Assembly (NCBI RefSeq): GCF_002858865.1
Contig: NZ_PJRR01000012.1
Span: 186,001-250,000 of the forward strand
From: Caulobacter vibrioides
GTDB lineage: Bacteria; Pseudomonadota; Alphaproteobacteria; Caulobacterales; Caulobacteraceae
DNA length: 64,000 nt
Direction of reading: 5' to 3'
Shown: positions 20,707 through 29,090 of the stretch, piece by piece
How positions within the stretch are numbered: position 1 is the first letter of the stretch
Layout of the letters: each line of letters begins with the position of its first letter
Translations under genes and position numbers: made by a program
The notes under the pieces: model-generated
The model's database searches: none
Told to the model about the DNA's origin: nothing
Seen by the model: only the letters and a program-made list of their open reading frames with translations

Positions 20707-22251
20707 ATGAGCGACAGCAGATCCGACGACCGCCATCCCAGCGTCACGCCCGAGCAGCTGGCGACCCTGAGCCACGAGTTCCGTACGCCCCTGAACGGCG
20801 TGCTGGGCATGGCGCGGCTCCTGGAAAACACCAAGCTGACGGCCGAGCAGCGGTCCTATGTCACCGCCCTGCGCGAGAGCGGCGACCACCTGCTGTCGCT
20901 GGTCAATGACGTGCTGCACTTCGCCCGCCTGGGCGCGGCCGCGATCGAGCTGTCGCTGGCCCCGGTCGATATCGAGGGCCTGCTGCGCCAAGTCGCCGAG
21001 CTGATGAGCCCGCGCGCGCACGAAAAAGGGATCGAGATCGCCTGGGCCGTCTCCTCGCCTCTGCCGACCATCCTGGCCGACGAAGGCCGGCTACGACAGA
21101 TTCTGCTGAACTTCGCCGGCAACGCCGTGAAGTTCACGGAAGTCGGCGGCGTGCTGCTGACCGCCAGCGCGATCGACGGCGGCCGCGTCCGCTTCTCGGT
21201 GGCCGACACCGGCCCCGGCGTCGCGCCAGACGCCCGCGCCCGCATCTTCGAAGCCTTCGTCCAGACCGATGTCACCCACGCCACCCAGCTGGGCGGCGCG
21301 GGCCTGGGCCTGGCCATCGTCTCGCGGCTCTCGGCCGCCATGGGCGGCGCGGTCGGGGTCGGTGGCGAGCTGGGCCAGGGCGCGGAGTTCTGGTTCGAGG
21401 CGCCGTTAGCCACAGCCGCCGCCCCCGTGCGCGCCGCGCCGCTCGAGGGCCGCAACGTCGCCATCGCCTCGCCCAACGCCATTGTCCGCGCCGCCACGGC
21501 CCGCCAGATCGAGGCGGCGGGCGGACGCGCCTACGCCGCCGTCGACATCGCCTCGGCCCTGGCCGGCGCGCCCGCCGACGCGGTGCTGCTGATCGACGCG
21601 GCTCTCTCAGGCCCACGCGGCGCCCTGAAGCCGCCCGCCGGCCGCCGCTCGGTGGTGCTGCTGACGCCCGAACAGCGCGACCGCATCGACCGCCTGAAGG
21701 CCGCCGGCTTCTCGGGCTATCTGATCAAGCCACTACGCGCGGCCTCGCTGGTCGCCCAGGTGCTGCAGGCGGTCACGGCTGATGGTGTGGCCGAGGATGA
21801 GCCCGCCCACGACGACCGCATCGCCGGCGCCGTGGCCAGCGGCGCACGCGTACTGCTGGCCGAGGACAATCCGATCAACGCGCTGCTGGCCCGCACCCTG
21901 CTGGAGCGCGAAGGCTGCATCGTCGACCGCGTCGCCGACGGCGAGCAGGCCATCGCCGCGGCCTCAGCAGGGGTCTATGACCTGATCCTGATGGATCTGC
22001 GAATGCCGGGCCTGACCGGGATCGAGGCCGCCCGCGCCCTGCGCGCCAAGGGCGTGGCCACCCCGATCGCAGCCCTGACCGCCGACGCCTTCGACGAGGA
22101 CCGCCGCACCTGCCTGGCGGCCGGCATGGACGACTTCCTCGTCAAGCCCCTGACCCAGGAGGCCCTGCGCGACGCGCTCAAGCGCTGGACCACCGGCGGC
22201 GTCTCGGGCGGCTGGACGAAACCCGCGACGCGAGCCAAGGTCGCCGGCTGA
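20707..22251 (+). CDS. shkA: Hybrid histidine kinase ShkA (c-di-GMP-controlled)
   Basis: A 514-aa cytoplasmic hybrid kinase: DHp with H-box LSHEFRTPLNG (His23), CA domain (NAVKF, DTGPGV, GGAGLGL), pseudo-receiver REC1 (about 245-355, no phospho-Asp in LLIDAALSG) and true receiver REC2 with LMDLRMPG (Asp430). Arg324, Tyr338 and the linker triplet Asp369-Asp370-Arg371 coincide with residues I recall for C. crescentus ShkA. In that protein c-di-GMP binds REC1 and frees the kinase, which signals through ShpA to TacA for stalk and cell-cycle genes. There is no transmembrane or sensor domain, as in ShkA. Confidence 0.9.
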   Translation: MSDSRSDDRHPSVTPEQLATLSHEFRTPLNGVLGMARLLENTKLTAEQRSYVTALRESGDHLLSLVNDVLHFARLGAAAIELSLAPVDIEGLLRQVAELMSPRAHEKGIEIAWAVSSPLPTILADEGRLRQILLNFAGNAVKFTEVGGVLLTASAIDGGRVRFSVADTGPGVAPDARARIFEAFVQTDVTHATQLGGAGLGLAIVSRLSAAMGGAVGVGGELGQGAEFWFEAPLATAAAPVRAAPLEGRNVAIASPNAIVRAATARQIEAAGGRAYAAVDIASALAGAPADAVLLIDAALSGPRGALKPPAGRRSVVLLTPEQRDRIDRLKAAGFSGYLIKPLRAASLVAQVLQAVTADGVAEDEPAHDDRIAGAVASGARVLLAEDNPINALLARTLLEREGCIVDRVADGEQAIAAASAGVYDLILMDLRMPGLTGIEAARALRAKGVATPIAALTADAFDEDRRTCLAAGMDDFLVKPLTQEALRDALKRWTTGGVSGGWTKPATRAKVAG

Positions 22252-22284
22252 TACGGGGGGCGTCCCCCGCTGGGGGATCGCCGC

Positions 22285-23964
22285 ATGTCCGAAGAAGCCA
22301 AGGCGCCGGAAAAGAAGAGCCTTCTGCAGACCCTCGCCTTCTTCGGCGAGCGGCGCAGCCTGGTGATGCTGGGCCTGGGCTTCGCCTCGGGCCTGCCGTT
22401 CATGCTGATCTTCGACACCCTGTCGCTGTGGCTGCGCGATGCGGGCCTGTCGCTGGCGGTGATCGGCTTTTTCAGCCTGGCGACCCTGTCGTTCTCGTTC
22501 AAGTTCCTGTGGGCGCCGCTGATCGACCGCACCACGGTGCCGGTCCTGCACAAGCTTCTCGGGCATCGCCGCGCTTGGATGCTGGTGTTCCAGACCGTGA
22601 TGGTGCTGGGGCTCTGGGCGATCTCGACCATGAACCCGCTGAACCAGCTGGGCTTCCTGGCCGCCGCCGCGGTCACCGTCGGATTCGCTACGGCCTCGCA
22701 TGACATCGTCATCGACGCCTGGCGCATCGAGGTCGCCGACAAGGAAGAGCAGGGCCCGATGGTCGTCGCCTACCAGTGGGGCTATCGCGTCGCCATGATC
22801 GTGGCCGGCGCCGGGCCGCTGCTGCTGGCCGAGCGGTTCGGCTGGAACCTGTCCTACGCCGTGATGGGTCTGGTCGTGGGCCTGGGCGTGCTGGCCACGC
22901 TCTGCGCCCCGCGCGAGGCCGAGCACACCATCCGCCCGATCCCGACCGACGACGTCAAGCAACCGAAAGCGCTGGAAGTCACCGAGTGGCTTGTGCGCCT
23001 GGCCATCCTCCTGCTCGGCGCGCTGGCGCTGGGCTCTGGCCTGTCGGGCGATGCGACCCTGCTCTCCAAGCTGGTCGGCGGCGAAGCACTGGCCGAGGCC
23101 TGGACCGCCAAGCCGAACGGGATCTGGCTGCAGCTGGTGGGCGTGATCACGGGTCTCGCCATCGTCGTTGTCGCCGCCTGGCCGATCCCGAAGGTGCGCA
23201 CCAAGCCCGGCGTCTACATGTCCAAGGCGTTCGGCGAGCCGCTGGGTGAATTCCTGACCCGCTTCCACGGTGTGGCCGGCCTGATCCTGGCGGCGATCTG
23301 CGTCTATCGGGTCTCGGACTTCGTGCTCAACATCATGAACCCGTTCTACCGCGATATGGGCTTCACGCTGACCGAGATCGCCGAGATCCGGAAGGTGTTC
23401 GGCATCATCGCCTCGATGGCGGGGGTGTTCCTGGGCGGCGTCATCGTCGCGCGGCTGGGCCTGATCAAGGCGCTGGTCATCGGCGCCTTCGCCCAGCCGA
23501 TCAGCAACCTGATGTTCGCGCTGCTGGCCATGAGCGGCCACAACACCGGCATGCTGTTCGCCTCAATCTGCCTGGACAACATCGCCGGCGGTATCGCCGG
23601 CACGGCCCTGATCGCCTACATGTCCAGCCTGACCAGCGCGGGCTTCACGGCCACGCAGTACGCGCTGTTCTCGTCGCTGTACGCCCTGCCGGGCAAGCTG
23701 ATCGCCTCGCAGTCGGGCCGGATCGTCGAGGCGTCGGCCAAGGCGGCAGAAGCCGGGGGCTTCACCGCGCCGCTCAAGGGCCTGTTCACCCGCCTGCCGC
23801 CTGAGAGTTTTACGGCCGCCGGCGCCAAGCTGGGGGTGAGCGCCCCGGCCCTGGCAGCGGGCTACACCGCGTTCTTCTTGTACACGGCCCTGATCGGAGT
23901 CGTCGCGATCGTCCTGTCGTTCATGGTGGCGGCCCGCCAGGGCAAGACCCTCGCCGCCTCCTAA
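22285..23964 (+). CDS. ampG: AmpG-family muropeptide MFS transporter
   Basis: A 559-aa major-facilitator protein with about 14 hydrophobic segments. The N-terminal block LVMLGLGFASGLPFMLIFDTLSLWLRDAGLSLAVIGFF is characteristic of AmpG, as is KFLWAPLIDR. AmpG imports GlcNAc-anhydro-muropeptides released during wall turnover, which in many bacteria also signal beta-lactamase induction. It starts 33 bp after shkA on the same strand. The stop overlaps the convergent protease gene by 4 bp. Confidence 0.92.
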   Translation: MSEEAKAPEKKSLLQTLAFFGERRSLVMLGLGFASGLPFMLIFDTLSLWLRDAGLSLAVIGFFSLATLSFSFKFLWAPLIDRTTVPVLHKLLGHRRAWMLVFQTVMVLGLWAISTMNPLNQLGFLAAAAVTVGFATASHDIVIDAWRIEVADKEEQGPMVVAYQWGYRVAMIVAGAGPLLLAERFGWNLSYAVMGLVVGLGVLATLCAPREAEHTIRPIPTDDVKQPKALEVTEWLVRLAILLLGALALGSGLSGDATLLSKLVGGEALAEAWTAKPNGIWLQLVGVITGLAIVVVAAWPIPKVRTKPGVYMSKAFGEPLGEFLTRFHGVAGLILAAICVYRVSDFVLNIMNPFYRDMGFTLTEIAEIRKVFGIIASMAGVFLGGVIVARLGLIKALVIGAFAQPISNLMFALLAMSGHNTGMLFASICLDNIAGGIAGTALIAYMSSLTSAGFTATQYALFSSLYALPGKLIASQSGRIVEASAKAAEAGGFTAPLKGLFTRLPPESFTAAGAKLGVSAPALAAGYTAFFLYTALIGVVAIVLSFMVAARQGKTLAAS

Positions 23965-24794
23965 ACCGCCAGGCACACCACCTGGGCCACCCGCAGGTCG
24001 CGGCGCAGGCCGTCGGCGACGCGGCCGTAGTTCTCGGTGGTGATCGGCTCGCTGGGCGCGAACTCCGAGGCGGCCGGGCGACGGTGTGAGCCGAGCACGG
24101 CCTTCAGGGTTTCGGGCGCGGTCGTGTAGATGCGGCCCCGACGCGGGGCTTCGGCCACGGTCACGCCGATCACCCGGCCCGCCGCGTCAAGGGCCGGCGC
24201 GCCCGAAAGACCAGAAAGCGTGCCCTTCAGGGTGTCGGTGCGGCCCACCTCGGCCCAGACCAGAACGGGCTCAGTGCGCGCGCCGCGACCATGGACGACC
24301 AGGTTCTCGCGACCCAGCAGGCGCGAGGCGGCTTCGCCCGGATGGCCTTGCGGGAAGCCAGGATGATAGGCGCGTGCGCCCCGGCGCAGCGGCTGGTCCA
24401 GGCCCATCGGCACAGCGGGCGCGCCGCCTTCGGTGGTCAGGACCGCCGCGTCGGCGCGGGTGTCGACATGGACCTTGGCGGCGACGCCGCGCCCGTCGGC
24501 CACGACGATGGCCGCCTGCTTGCAGCCGTCGACCACATGGCGGGCGGTCAGCCAGACGCCGTCGTCGCCGACCGAAAACGCCGTTCCCGAGCCCGGCGAG
24601 GGCTTGTCGGGCACCTGGACCACGATGGAAGGATCGAACGGCGAGGATGGTCCCAGCGGCAAGCCTTCCTCACCCGGCACGGGCGGCGGCGGCGGCGGCG
24701 CGTCCGACCGCTCCTGGCGACCGACAGCGACGATCACCAGGGCGCTCACCGCCGCAGCATAGACCAGCCAGTCGGGAAGCTTGGGGAAATGCAC
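23961..24794 (-). CDS. Membrane-anchored trypsin-like serine protease
   Basis: A 277-aa protein with one N-terminal transmembrane segment (about 9-25), a proline-rich linker (seven prolines around residue 33-40) and a trypsin-like domain facing the periplasm. A complete triad is visible: His86 (LTARHVVDGC), Asp115 (RADAAVL) and Ser197 (GLSGAP). No PDZ domain is present, unlike DegP/DegS. The next gene upstream, 25 bp away on the same strand, is a DUF350 membrane protein, so the two are probably co-expressed. Substrate unknown. Confidence 0.85.
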   Translation of the reverse strand: MHFPKLPDWLVYAAAVSALVIVAVGRQERSDAPPPPPPVPGEEGLPLGPSSPFDPSIVVQVPDKPSPGSGTAFSVGDDGVWLTARHVVDGCKQAAIVVADGRGVAAKVHVDTRADAAVLTTEGGAPAVPMGLDQPLRRGARAYHPGFPQGHPGEAASRLLGRENLVVHGRGARTEPVLVWAEVGRTDTLKGTLSGLSGAPALDAAGRVIGVTVAEAPRRGRIYTTAPETLKAVLGSHRRPAASEFAPSEPITTENYGRVADGLRRDLRVAQVVCLAV

Positions 24795-24819
24795 CGGACG
24801 ACCTCCAGGCGCGAGTGTA

Positions 24820-25248
24820 TCAGCCGCCCACCGCCGCGGCCAGGATCAGCGCCACGCCCAGCTTGGCCCCGACCAGGAGGGCGGCGGCGGCGACCTCGCC
24901 CTCGTTGATCCGCTCGGGCAGTCCCTTGAGCAGCATGTCGGTGATGCGGAAGACCAGCAGCTGCACCGCGATCGTGGCCGCGCCCCAGATGACGATCTCG
25001 GTCACCGAGGTCGAGGCGCGCAGGGACACGGCCAACGGGATCGCCAGACCCACGAACACCCCGCCCAGCGACAGGGCGGCGGCGGAGTTGCCCTCGCGGA
25101 TCAGCGTGATTTCCTTGTGCGGGGTCAGCAGGGCGTAGAGCGCCGCGCCCAGGATCAGCATGACCAGGGTCACGCTCGCATGCAGCAGGGTGATCGGAAA
25201 GCCGGTGGCGAAGGCCTGGACCTCGGGCGACTGGAGCTGGGACGGCAT
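24820..25248 (-). CDS. DUF350 integral membrane protein
   Basis: A 142-aa protein with four predicted membrane spans: LHASVTLVMLILGAALYALL, then SAAALSLGGVFVGLAIPLAVSL, IVIWGAATIAVQLLVFRI and VAAAALLVGAKLGVALIL. The duplicated two-helix pattern with conserved Gly and Glu residues matches DUF350 (YjfL-like). Function unknown. It precedes the anchored serine protease by 25 bp on the same strand. Confidence 0.85.
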   Translation of the reverse strand: MPSQLQSPEVQAFATGFPITLLHASVTLVMLILGAALYALLTPHKEITLIREGNSAAALSLGGVFVGLAIPLAVSLRASTSVTEIVIWGAATIAVQLLVFRITDMLLKGLPERINEGEVAAAALLVGAKLGVALILAAAVGG

Positions 25249-25348
25249 GGACGCGGATCAACCCTGGTGGACTTACAGCCCCCTGACTAACACGGGTCGG
25301 CAAGGCTTGCGTAGGGGGCGCCCGTGCGCGGGGAAATGCGCGCTACTT

Positions 25349-25783
25349 TTAGAAGCCCTGGCGCAGGTTGATCCCGTGCTCGATGAAGACCTTCAGAGCG
25401 CACAGCATGCCGGTCCAGCCCTCGCAATTGCCGAAGGCGGCCTTCTCGCCCACCGGGGTGTTGCTCCAACCGGTCTCATGAATCCGGACCAGGGTGCGGC
25501 CGTCGCCCGTGTCCGCGAAGGTCATGGTGACCGTCGTCGTATCGCCCGTGGGCGCATCGCAGCGCAGGACGATCTTTTCGTTGGCGATGACCTCGACCAC
25601 CTCGACCGGGAACGCGCCCGGGAAATCGTGGAAGTCCCAGGTGACCGTCGCACCCGTCTCCAGGCGGCCCTGGGCGCCGCCGGTGGTGAAATAGCCCGAC
25701 AGCTTGGCGGGGTCGACCACCGCCTCAAAGACCTCGGCCAAGGGTTTGGCGATACGGCCGCCGACCGTGAATTCGTAGGGCAT
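25349..25783 (-). CDS. AHSA1/SRPBCC-family START-like protein
   Basis: A 144-aa single-domain AHSA1-type protein (SRPBCC fold): EFTVGGRIAKPLAEVFEAVVDPAKLSGYF, TVTWDFHDFPG, and a C-terminal ETGWSNTPVGEKAAFGNCEGWTGMLCALKVFIEHG. Such proteins bind small hydrophobic ligands and are often encoded beside an ArsR regulator, as here: the ArsR gene diverges from it with one perfect operator between. Ligand unknown. Confidence 0.88.
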   Translation of the reverse strand: MPYEFTVGGRIAKPLAEVFEAVVDPAKLSGYFTTGGAQGRLETGATVTWDFHDFPGAFPVEVVEVIANEKIVLRCDAPTGDTTTVTMTFADTGDGRTLVRIHETGWSNTPVGEKAAFGNCEGWTGMLCALKVFIEHGINLRQGF

Positions 25784-25816
25784 GGATAGGCTCCGTCCTT
25801 GCTAGGCGGGACCATG

Positions 25817-25834
25817 TGTTATAATTCTATAACA
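25817..25834. promoter_or_regulatory. Perfect operator TGTTATA-N4-TATAACA with embedded -10
   Basis: TGTTATAATTCTATAACA is a perfect 7-4-7 inverted repeat that ends on the A of the ArsR start codon. It contains TATAAT (25820-25825), a consensus -10 placing the transcription start within one or two bases of the ATG. Repressor binding here would block ArsR transcription and, from the other side, expression of the AHSA1 gene whose start is 33 bp away. Confidence 0.7.
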
Positions 25835-26166
25835 TGTCAAGCGAGGACGAATCGGACCTGATCTTCAAGGCGCTGGGGCACCGGGTCCGGCGACGGATGC
25901 TGGACCTTCTGAAGGAAGAGCCGCTGACGACCGGCATGCTGTGCGCGCGGTTTCCCGAACTCGATCGCTGCACCGTGATGCAGCATCTGGGCGTGCTGGA
26001 AGAGGCGGGCCTGGTGGTCGCCGAACGGCGCGGGCGCGAGCGCTGGAACCACCTGGACGCCCTGCCGATCCACGCCATCCACGAGCGCTGGATCGGGCCC
26101 TACGCGGCCTATGCGGCAAGCATGCTTAGCCGGCTTAAGACGATCGTGGAGACGGAAGAGGCCTAA
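25834..26166 (+). CDS. ArsR-family regulator paired with AHSA1 gene
   Basis: A 110-aa winged-helix regulator: [62 protein letters not shown]. It lacks metal-binding Cys pairs. It has no ribosome binding site: the operator and a TATAAT -10 abut the ATG, so translation is probably leaderless. It is divergent from the AHSA1 gene, a common regulatory pair. Its stop overlaps the convergent rlmN stop by 4 bp. Confidence 0.9.
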   Translation: MSSEDESDLIFKALGHRVRRRMLDLLKEEPLTTGMLCARFPELDRCTVMQHLGVLEEAGLVVAERRGRERWNHLDALPIHAIHERWIGPYAAYAASMLSRLKTIVETEEA

Positions 26167-27377
26167 GCCGCCTCGTCCTCGTCGTCGTCAGACAGCACGC
26201 CCGCCATCGCCGCCAGCGACAGCTTGCGCAGGGCCGAGGCGCGGACCTTCTCGCTTTCGCTCTTCAACTGGCCGCAAGCGGCAAGGATATCGCGGCCGCG
26301 CGGGGTGCGGATCGGCGAGGAATAGCCGGCCTTGTTGAGGATCGCGGCGAAGGCCTCGATCGTCGCCCAGTCCGAGCACTGATAGTCGCTGCCGGGCCAG
26401 GGATTGAACGGGATCAGGTTGATCTTGGCCGGAATGCCCTTGATCAGCTTGACGAGGGCGCGGGCTTCCTCGGGGCTGTCGTTGACGCCCTTCAGCATCA
26501 CGTACTCGAAGGTCACGCGGCGGGCGTTGGACAGGCCCGGATAGGCGCGAATGCCGGCCATCAGCTCGGCGATCGGGTACTTCTTGTTCAGCGGCACCAG
26601 CACGTCGCGCAACGGATCGTTGGTGGCGTGCAGGCTGATGGCCAGCATGGCCTGGGTGGTCGAGCCCAGCTTTTCCAGCATCGGCACGACGCCCGAGGTC
26701 GAGACCGTGATCCGGCGACGCGAGATGGCGATGCCCTCGTTGTCGCTGATGATCTCGATGGCGTCGGCCACCTGGCCCAGATTGTAGAGCGGCTCGCCCA
26801 TGCCCATGAACACGATGTTCGAGAGCTGGCGGTCTTCCTTGTCGGACGGCCATTCGGCCAGGTCGTCCTTGGCCACCTGCACCTGGGCGACGATCTCGGC
26901 CGCGGTCAGGTTGCGGACCAGAGGCTGGGTGCCGGTGTGGCAGAAGCTGCAGTTCAGCGTGCAGCCGACCTGGCTGGACACGCACAGGGCGCCGGCGCGG
27001 CCGACCCCGGGGATATAGACGCTCTCGACCTCGATGCCCGGGGCCATGCGGATCAGCCACTTGCGGGTGCCGTCCTTGGACACCTGGCGCTCGACGATCT
27101 CGGGGCGGGCGATGGTGAAGGCCTCAGCCAGACGCGCGCGGGTCTCCTTGGCCACATCGCTCATGTCGGCGAAATCGGTGACGCCGCGATGGTGCATCCA
27201 GCGGAAGATCTGGGTGGCCCGCATCTTGGCCTTGCCGTGCTCGACCACGCCGCTCTCGACCAGGGCCGCGACCAGCTGCGGACGCGTCAGGCCCGACAGG
27301 TTGATCAGGGGCTTGGTGACGGGGGTGGCGGGCGCGGCGTCGGACGAGACGCGCGACAGGTCAAGGGTGACGCTCAA
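26163..27377 (-). CDS. rlmN: Dual-specificity 23S rRNA/tRNA adenine-C2 methyltransferase RlmN
   Basis: Radical SAM methyltransferase (404 aa) that methylates C2 of A2503 in 23S rRNA and of A37 in some tRNAs. The CxxxCxxC cluster motif is Cys139, Cys143 and Cys146 (CTLNCSFC). The C-terminal catalytic Cys is in [20 protein letters not shown] and [16 protein letters not shown] are family signatures. An acidic tail (SDDDEDEAA) closes the protein. Its 3' end overlaps the convergent ArsR gene by 4 bp. Confidence 0.96.
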   Translation of the reverse strand: MSVTLDLSRVSSDAAPATPVTKPLINLSGLTRPQLVAALVESGVVEHGKAKMRATQIFRWMHHRGVTDFADMSDVAKETRARLAEAFTIARPEIVERQVSKDGTRKWLIRMAPGIEVESVYIPGVGRAGALCVSSQVGCTLNCSFCHTGTQPLVRNLTAAEIVAQVQVAKDDLAEWPSDKEDRQLSNIVFMGMGEPLYNLGQVADAIEIISDNEGIAISRRRITVSTSGVVPMLEKLGSTTQAMLAISLHATNDPLRDVLVPLNKKYPIAELMAGIRAYPGLSNARRVTFEYVMLKGVNDSPEEARALVKLIKGIPAKINLIPFNPWPGSDYQCSDWATIEAFAAILNKAGYSSPIRTPRGRDILAACGQLKSESEKVRASALRKLSLAAMAGVLSDDDEDEAA

Positions 27378-27464
27378 GGGGATGTCCGGCTCTTCGGGGT
27401 CGAGGCGGGCTTATAGCAGATCAGGCCCGGTTTTCCAAAAGGACCGGCCTGCGACCTAATCCCT

Positions 27465-27562
27465 GTCATCCCGGACGGAGCGCAGCGAAGATCCGGGACC
27501 GCCCAAAACACGGCGCTTCCTGTGGTCCCGGCTCGGCGCGCTTCGCGCTTGGCCGGGATGAC
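27465..27562. repeat. Family A intergenic repeat, copy 1
   Basis: The element begins GTCATCCCGG and ends CCGGGATGAC (outer inverted repeat) and encloses further GC-rich inverted segments (ATCCGGGACC, CGGCTCGGCGCGCTTCGCGC). It lies between rlmN and a short-chain dehydrogenase gene. The same termini recur at 43622 and, in a shorter form, at 57870. Confidence 0.75.
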
Positions 27563-27575
27563 AGCATACGTCGCC

Positions 27576-28376
27576 CTACACCTTCCGGAACCGGCTTCCC
27601 TGGCTGGCCATCAGGGCCAGGGCCCAGTCGTCGGGGACGATCTTGGCGATGGCGGCGATGGCCTTGTTGGGCGCGCCGGGCACGCAGATCGAGCGGTTGG
27701 CCTCGGCGGCCTCGTAACCGGCGGCGGCGACCTCGTCGGCCCCCAGCCACATCCACTCGGGCACGCCCTGGCTGACCTGGGCGCGGGTGCCGTTGACGTC
27801 GTGAAACTCCGAATAGGTGAAGCCAGGGCACAGGGCGCTGACATGGACGCCGTTGGCCAGGTTCTCCAGGTGTAGGCTTTGGGAGAACTTCACCAGAAAG
27901 CCCTTGGTGGCGGCGTAGAGGGTGTGGCCGGCCGCGCCGGGAACCAGACCCGCCAGCGAGGCGACATTGACGATGCGGCCGAACCTGCGCTCGACCATGC
28001 CCGGCAGAACCTTGTGGGTCATTTCGCAGACGCTGGTCAGCATCAGCTGGAGGAACTTGGCCTGATCCTCCCAGCTGGTGGCGTCATAGGTTCCGGGCAA
28101 ACCATAGCCGGCGTTGTTGATCAGGGCGTCGACCTCCCGGCCCTGCTCGGCGATCGCCGCGAGGACGGCGCCGACACCGCCCGGTTCGGCGAGATCGGCG
28201 GGGATCGCATAGGCCTCGACGCCCGAGCGCAGCGTGATCTCGGCGGCCAGGCCCTCCAGGCGGTCGGCCCGGCGCGCGGTCAGGGCCACGTCATAGCCGT
28301 GGCTGGCGTAGATGCGGGCGGAGGCGGCTCCGATGCCGGCGGAAGCGCCGGTGATCAGGGCGAGACGACGGGCCAT
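27576..28376 (-). CDS. Short-chain dehydrogenase/reductase (SDR)
   Basis: A 266-aa classical SDR: Rossmann TGASAGIGAASARI near the N terminus, NNAGYG, a catalytic Ser in NVASLAGLVPG and YAATKGF (Tyr-x3-Lys). It resembles the DltE/YqjQ-like subgroup, NAD(P)-dependent oxidoreductases of unknown substrate. Start 28376 is chosen at MARRLALITGA; the frame continues upstream without homology. An Rrf2 regulator lies 91 bp upstream on the same strand and probably controls it. Confidence 0.9.
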   Translation of the reverse strand: MARRLALITGASAGIGAASARIYASHGYDVALTARRADRLEGLAAEITLRSGVEAYAIPADLAEPGGVGAVLAAIAEQGREVDALINNAGYGLPGTYDATSWEDQAKFLQLMLTSVCEMTHKVLPGMVERRFGRIVNVASLAGLVPGAAGHTLYAATKGFLVKFSQSLHLENLANGVHVSALCPGFTYSEFHDVNGTRAQVSQGVPEWMWLGADEVAAAGYEAAEANRSICVPGAPNKAIAAIAKIVPDDWALALMASQGSRFRKV

Positions 28377-28467
28377 GAGATGGGGATCCAGTGGAAGGCG
28401 AGACTTCGCTGGAGACGAGCACGGCCCGCGATTTGGTTCAAGCAACCGTCCAAAGCCGGCAAGCGCG

Positions 28468-28890
28468 CTACTGAAGCCCGACCAGCAGGTCCGCGACCGT
28501 AATCTGGGAAAGCCGCTCGGCGGCGGCCTGGTCGGCGGAAAGGATCGCGGCGCGGACCGCGTCCGGGATCTTCTCGCCCACCGGGCAGCCCTTCACGCCC
28601 TTGGGCGCGACGCCCAGATGGGCGCAGCCATTGACGGCCCGGAGCACCACGTCGAGCGTGATGGTCTCGGCGGGCTTGAGCAGCCAGGCGCCGCCGTTGG
28701 CCCCGGCGCGGGCGCCGATCAGTCCGGCCTTGCCCAGCATGGCGGTGACCCGGCGCACGACGACGGGATTGGTCGGCACCGAGGCGGCCAGTTCGGCGCT
28801 GGCCACGGCGCGGTCGGCCGAGAAGGCCGCCTTGTGGGCCAGATAGGCCAGGGCGTGGGCCGCGACGGGGAATTTCTGACTGTCCGACAT
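28468..28890 (-). CDS. Rrf2-family transcriptional regulator
   Basis: A 140-aa Rrf2 winged-helix protein: KFPVAAHALAYLAHKA, then SAELAASVPTNPVVVRRVTAMLGKAGLIGARAGANGGAWLLKPAETITLDVVLRAVNG. Cysteines occur in GCAHLGVAPKGVKGC, but the three-Cys spacing of IscR is not present, so it is probably a YwnA-like or NsrR-like thiol or redox sensor without a standard cluster. It precedes the SDR gene on the same strand. Confidence 0.87.
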   Translation of the reverse strand: MSDSQKFPVAAHALAYLAHKAAFSADRAVASAELAASVPTNPVVVRRVTAMLGKAGLIGARAGANGGAWLLKPAETITLDVVLRAVNGCAHLGVAPKGVKGCPVGEKIPDAVRAAILSADQAAAERLSQITVADLLVGLQ

Positions 28891-29090
28891 CTCAACCCGG
28901 GAACGTAAGGTGGCCGCCCACGCGTTCAACCGAAAACTGTCCTGCGCCGAAAGCCTTCATCGATGGCAGGACCGAATGACGCAACGCAGCGTGACGATTG
29001 AACCCGGCGCGGTTTGGGTGTATCGCGCCGCGCTTGATCGCGATATGGGTCGGCCAGCAGCGTTTTGCGAGGGCTCCCCGGAGGGATTAC

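Noticed and set aside
27465-27562. CRISPR array
   Set aside because: The repeats are single compound inverted elements, not regularly spaced direct repeats with spacers.
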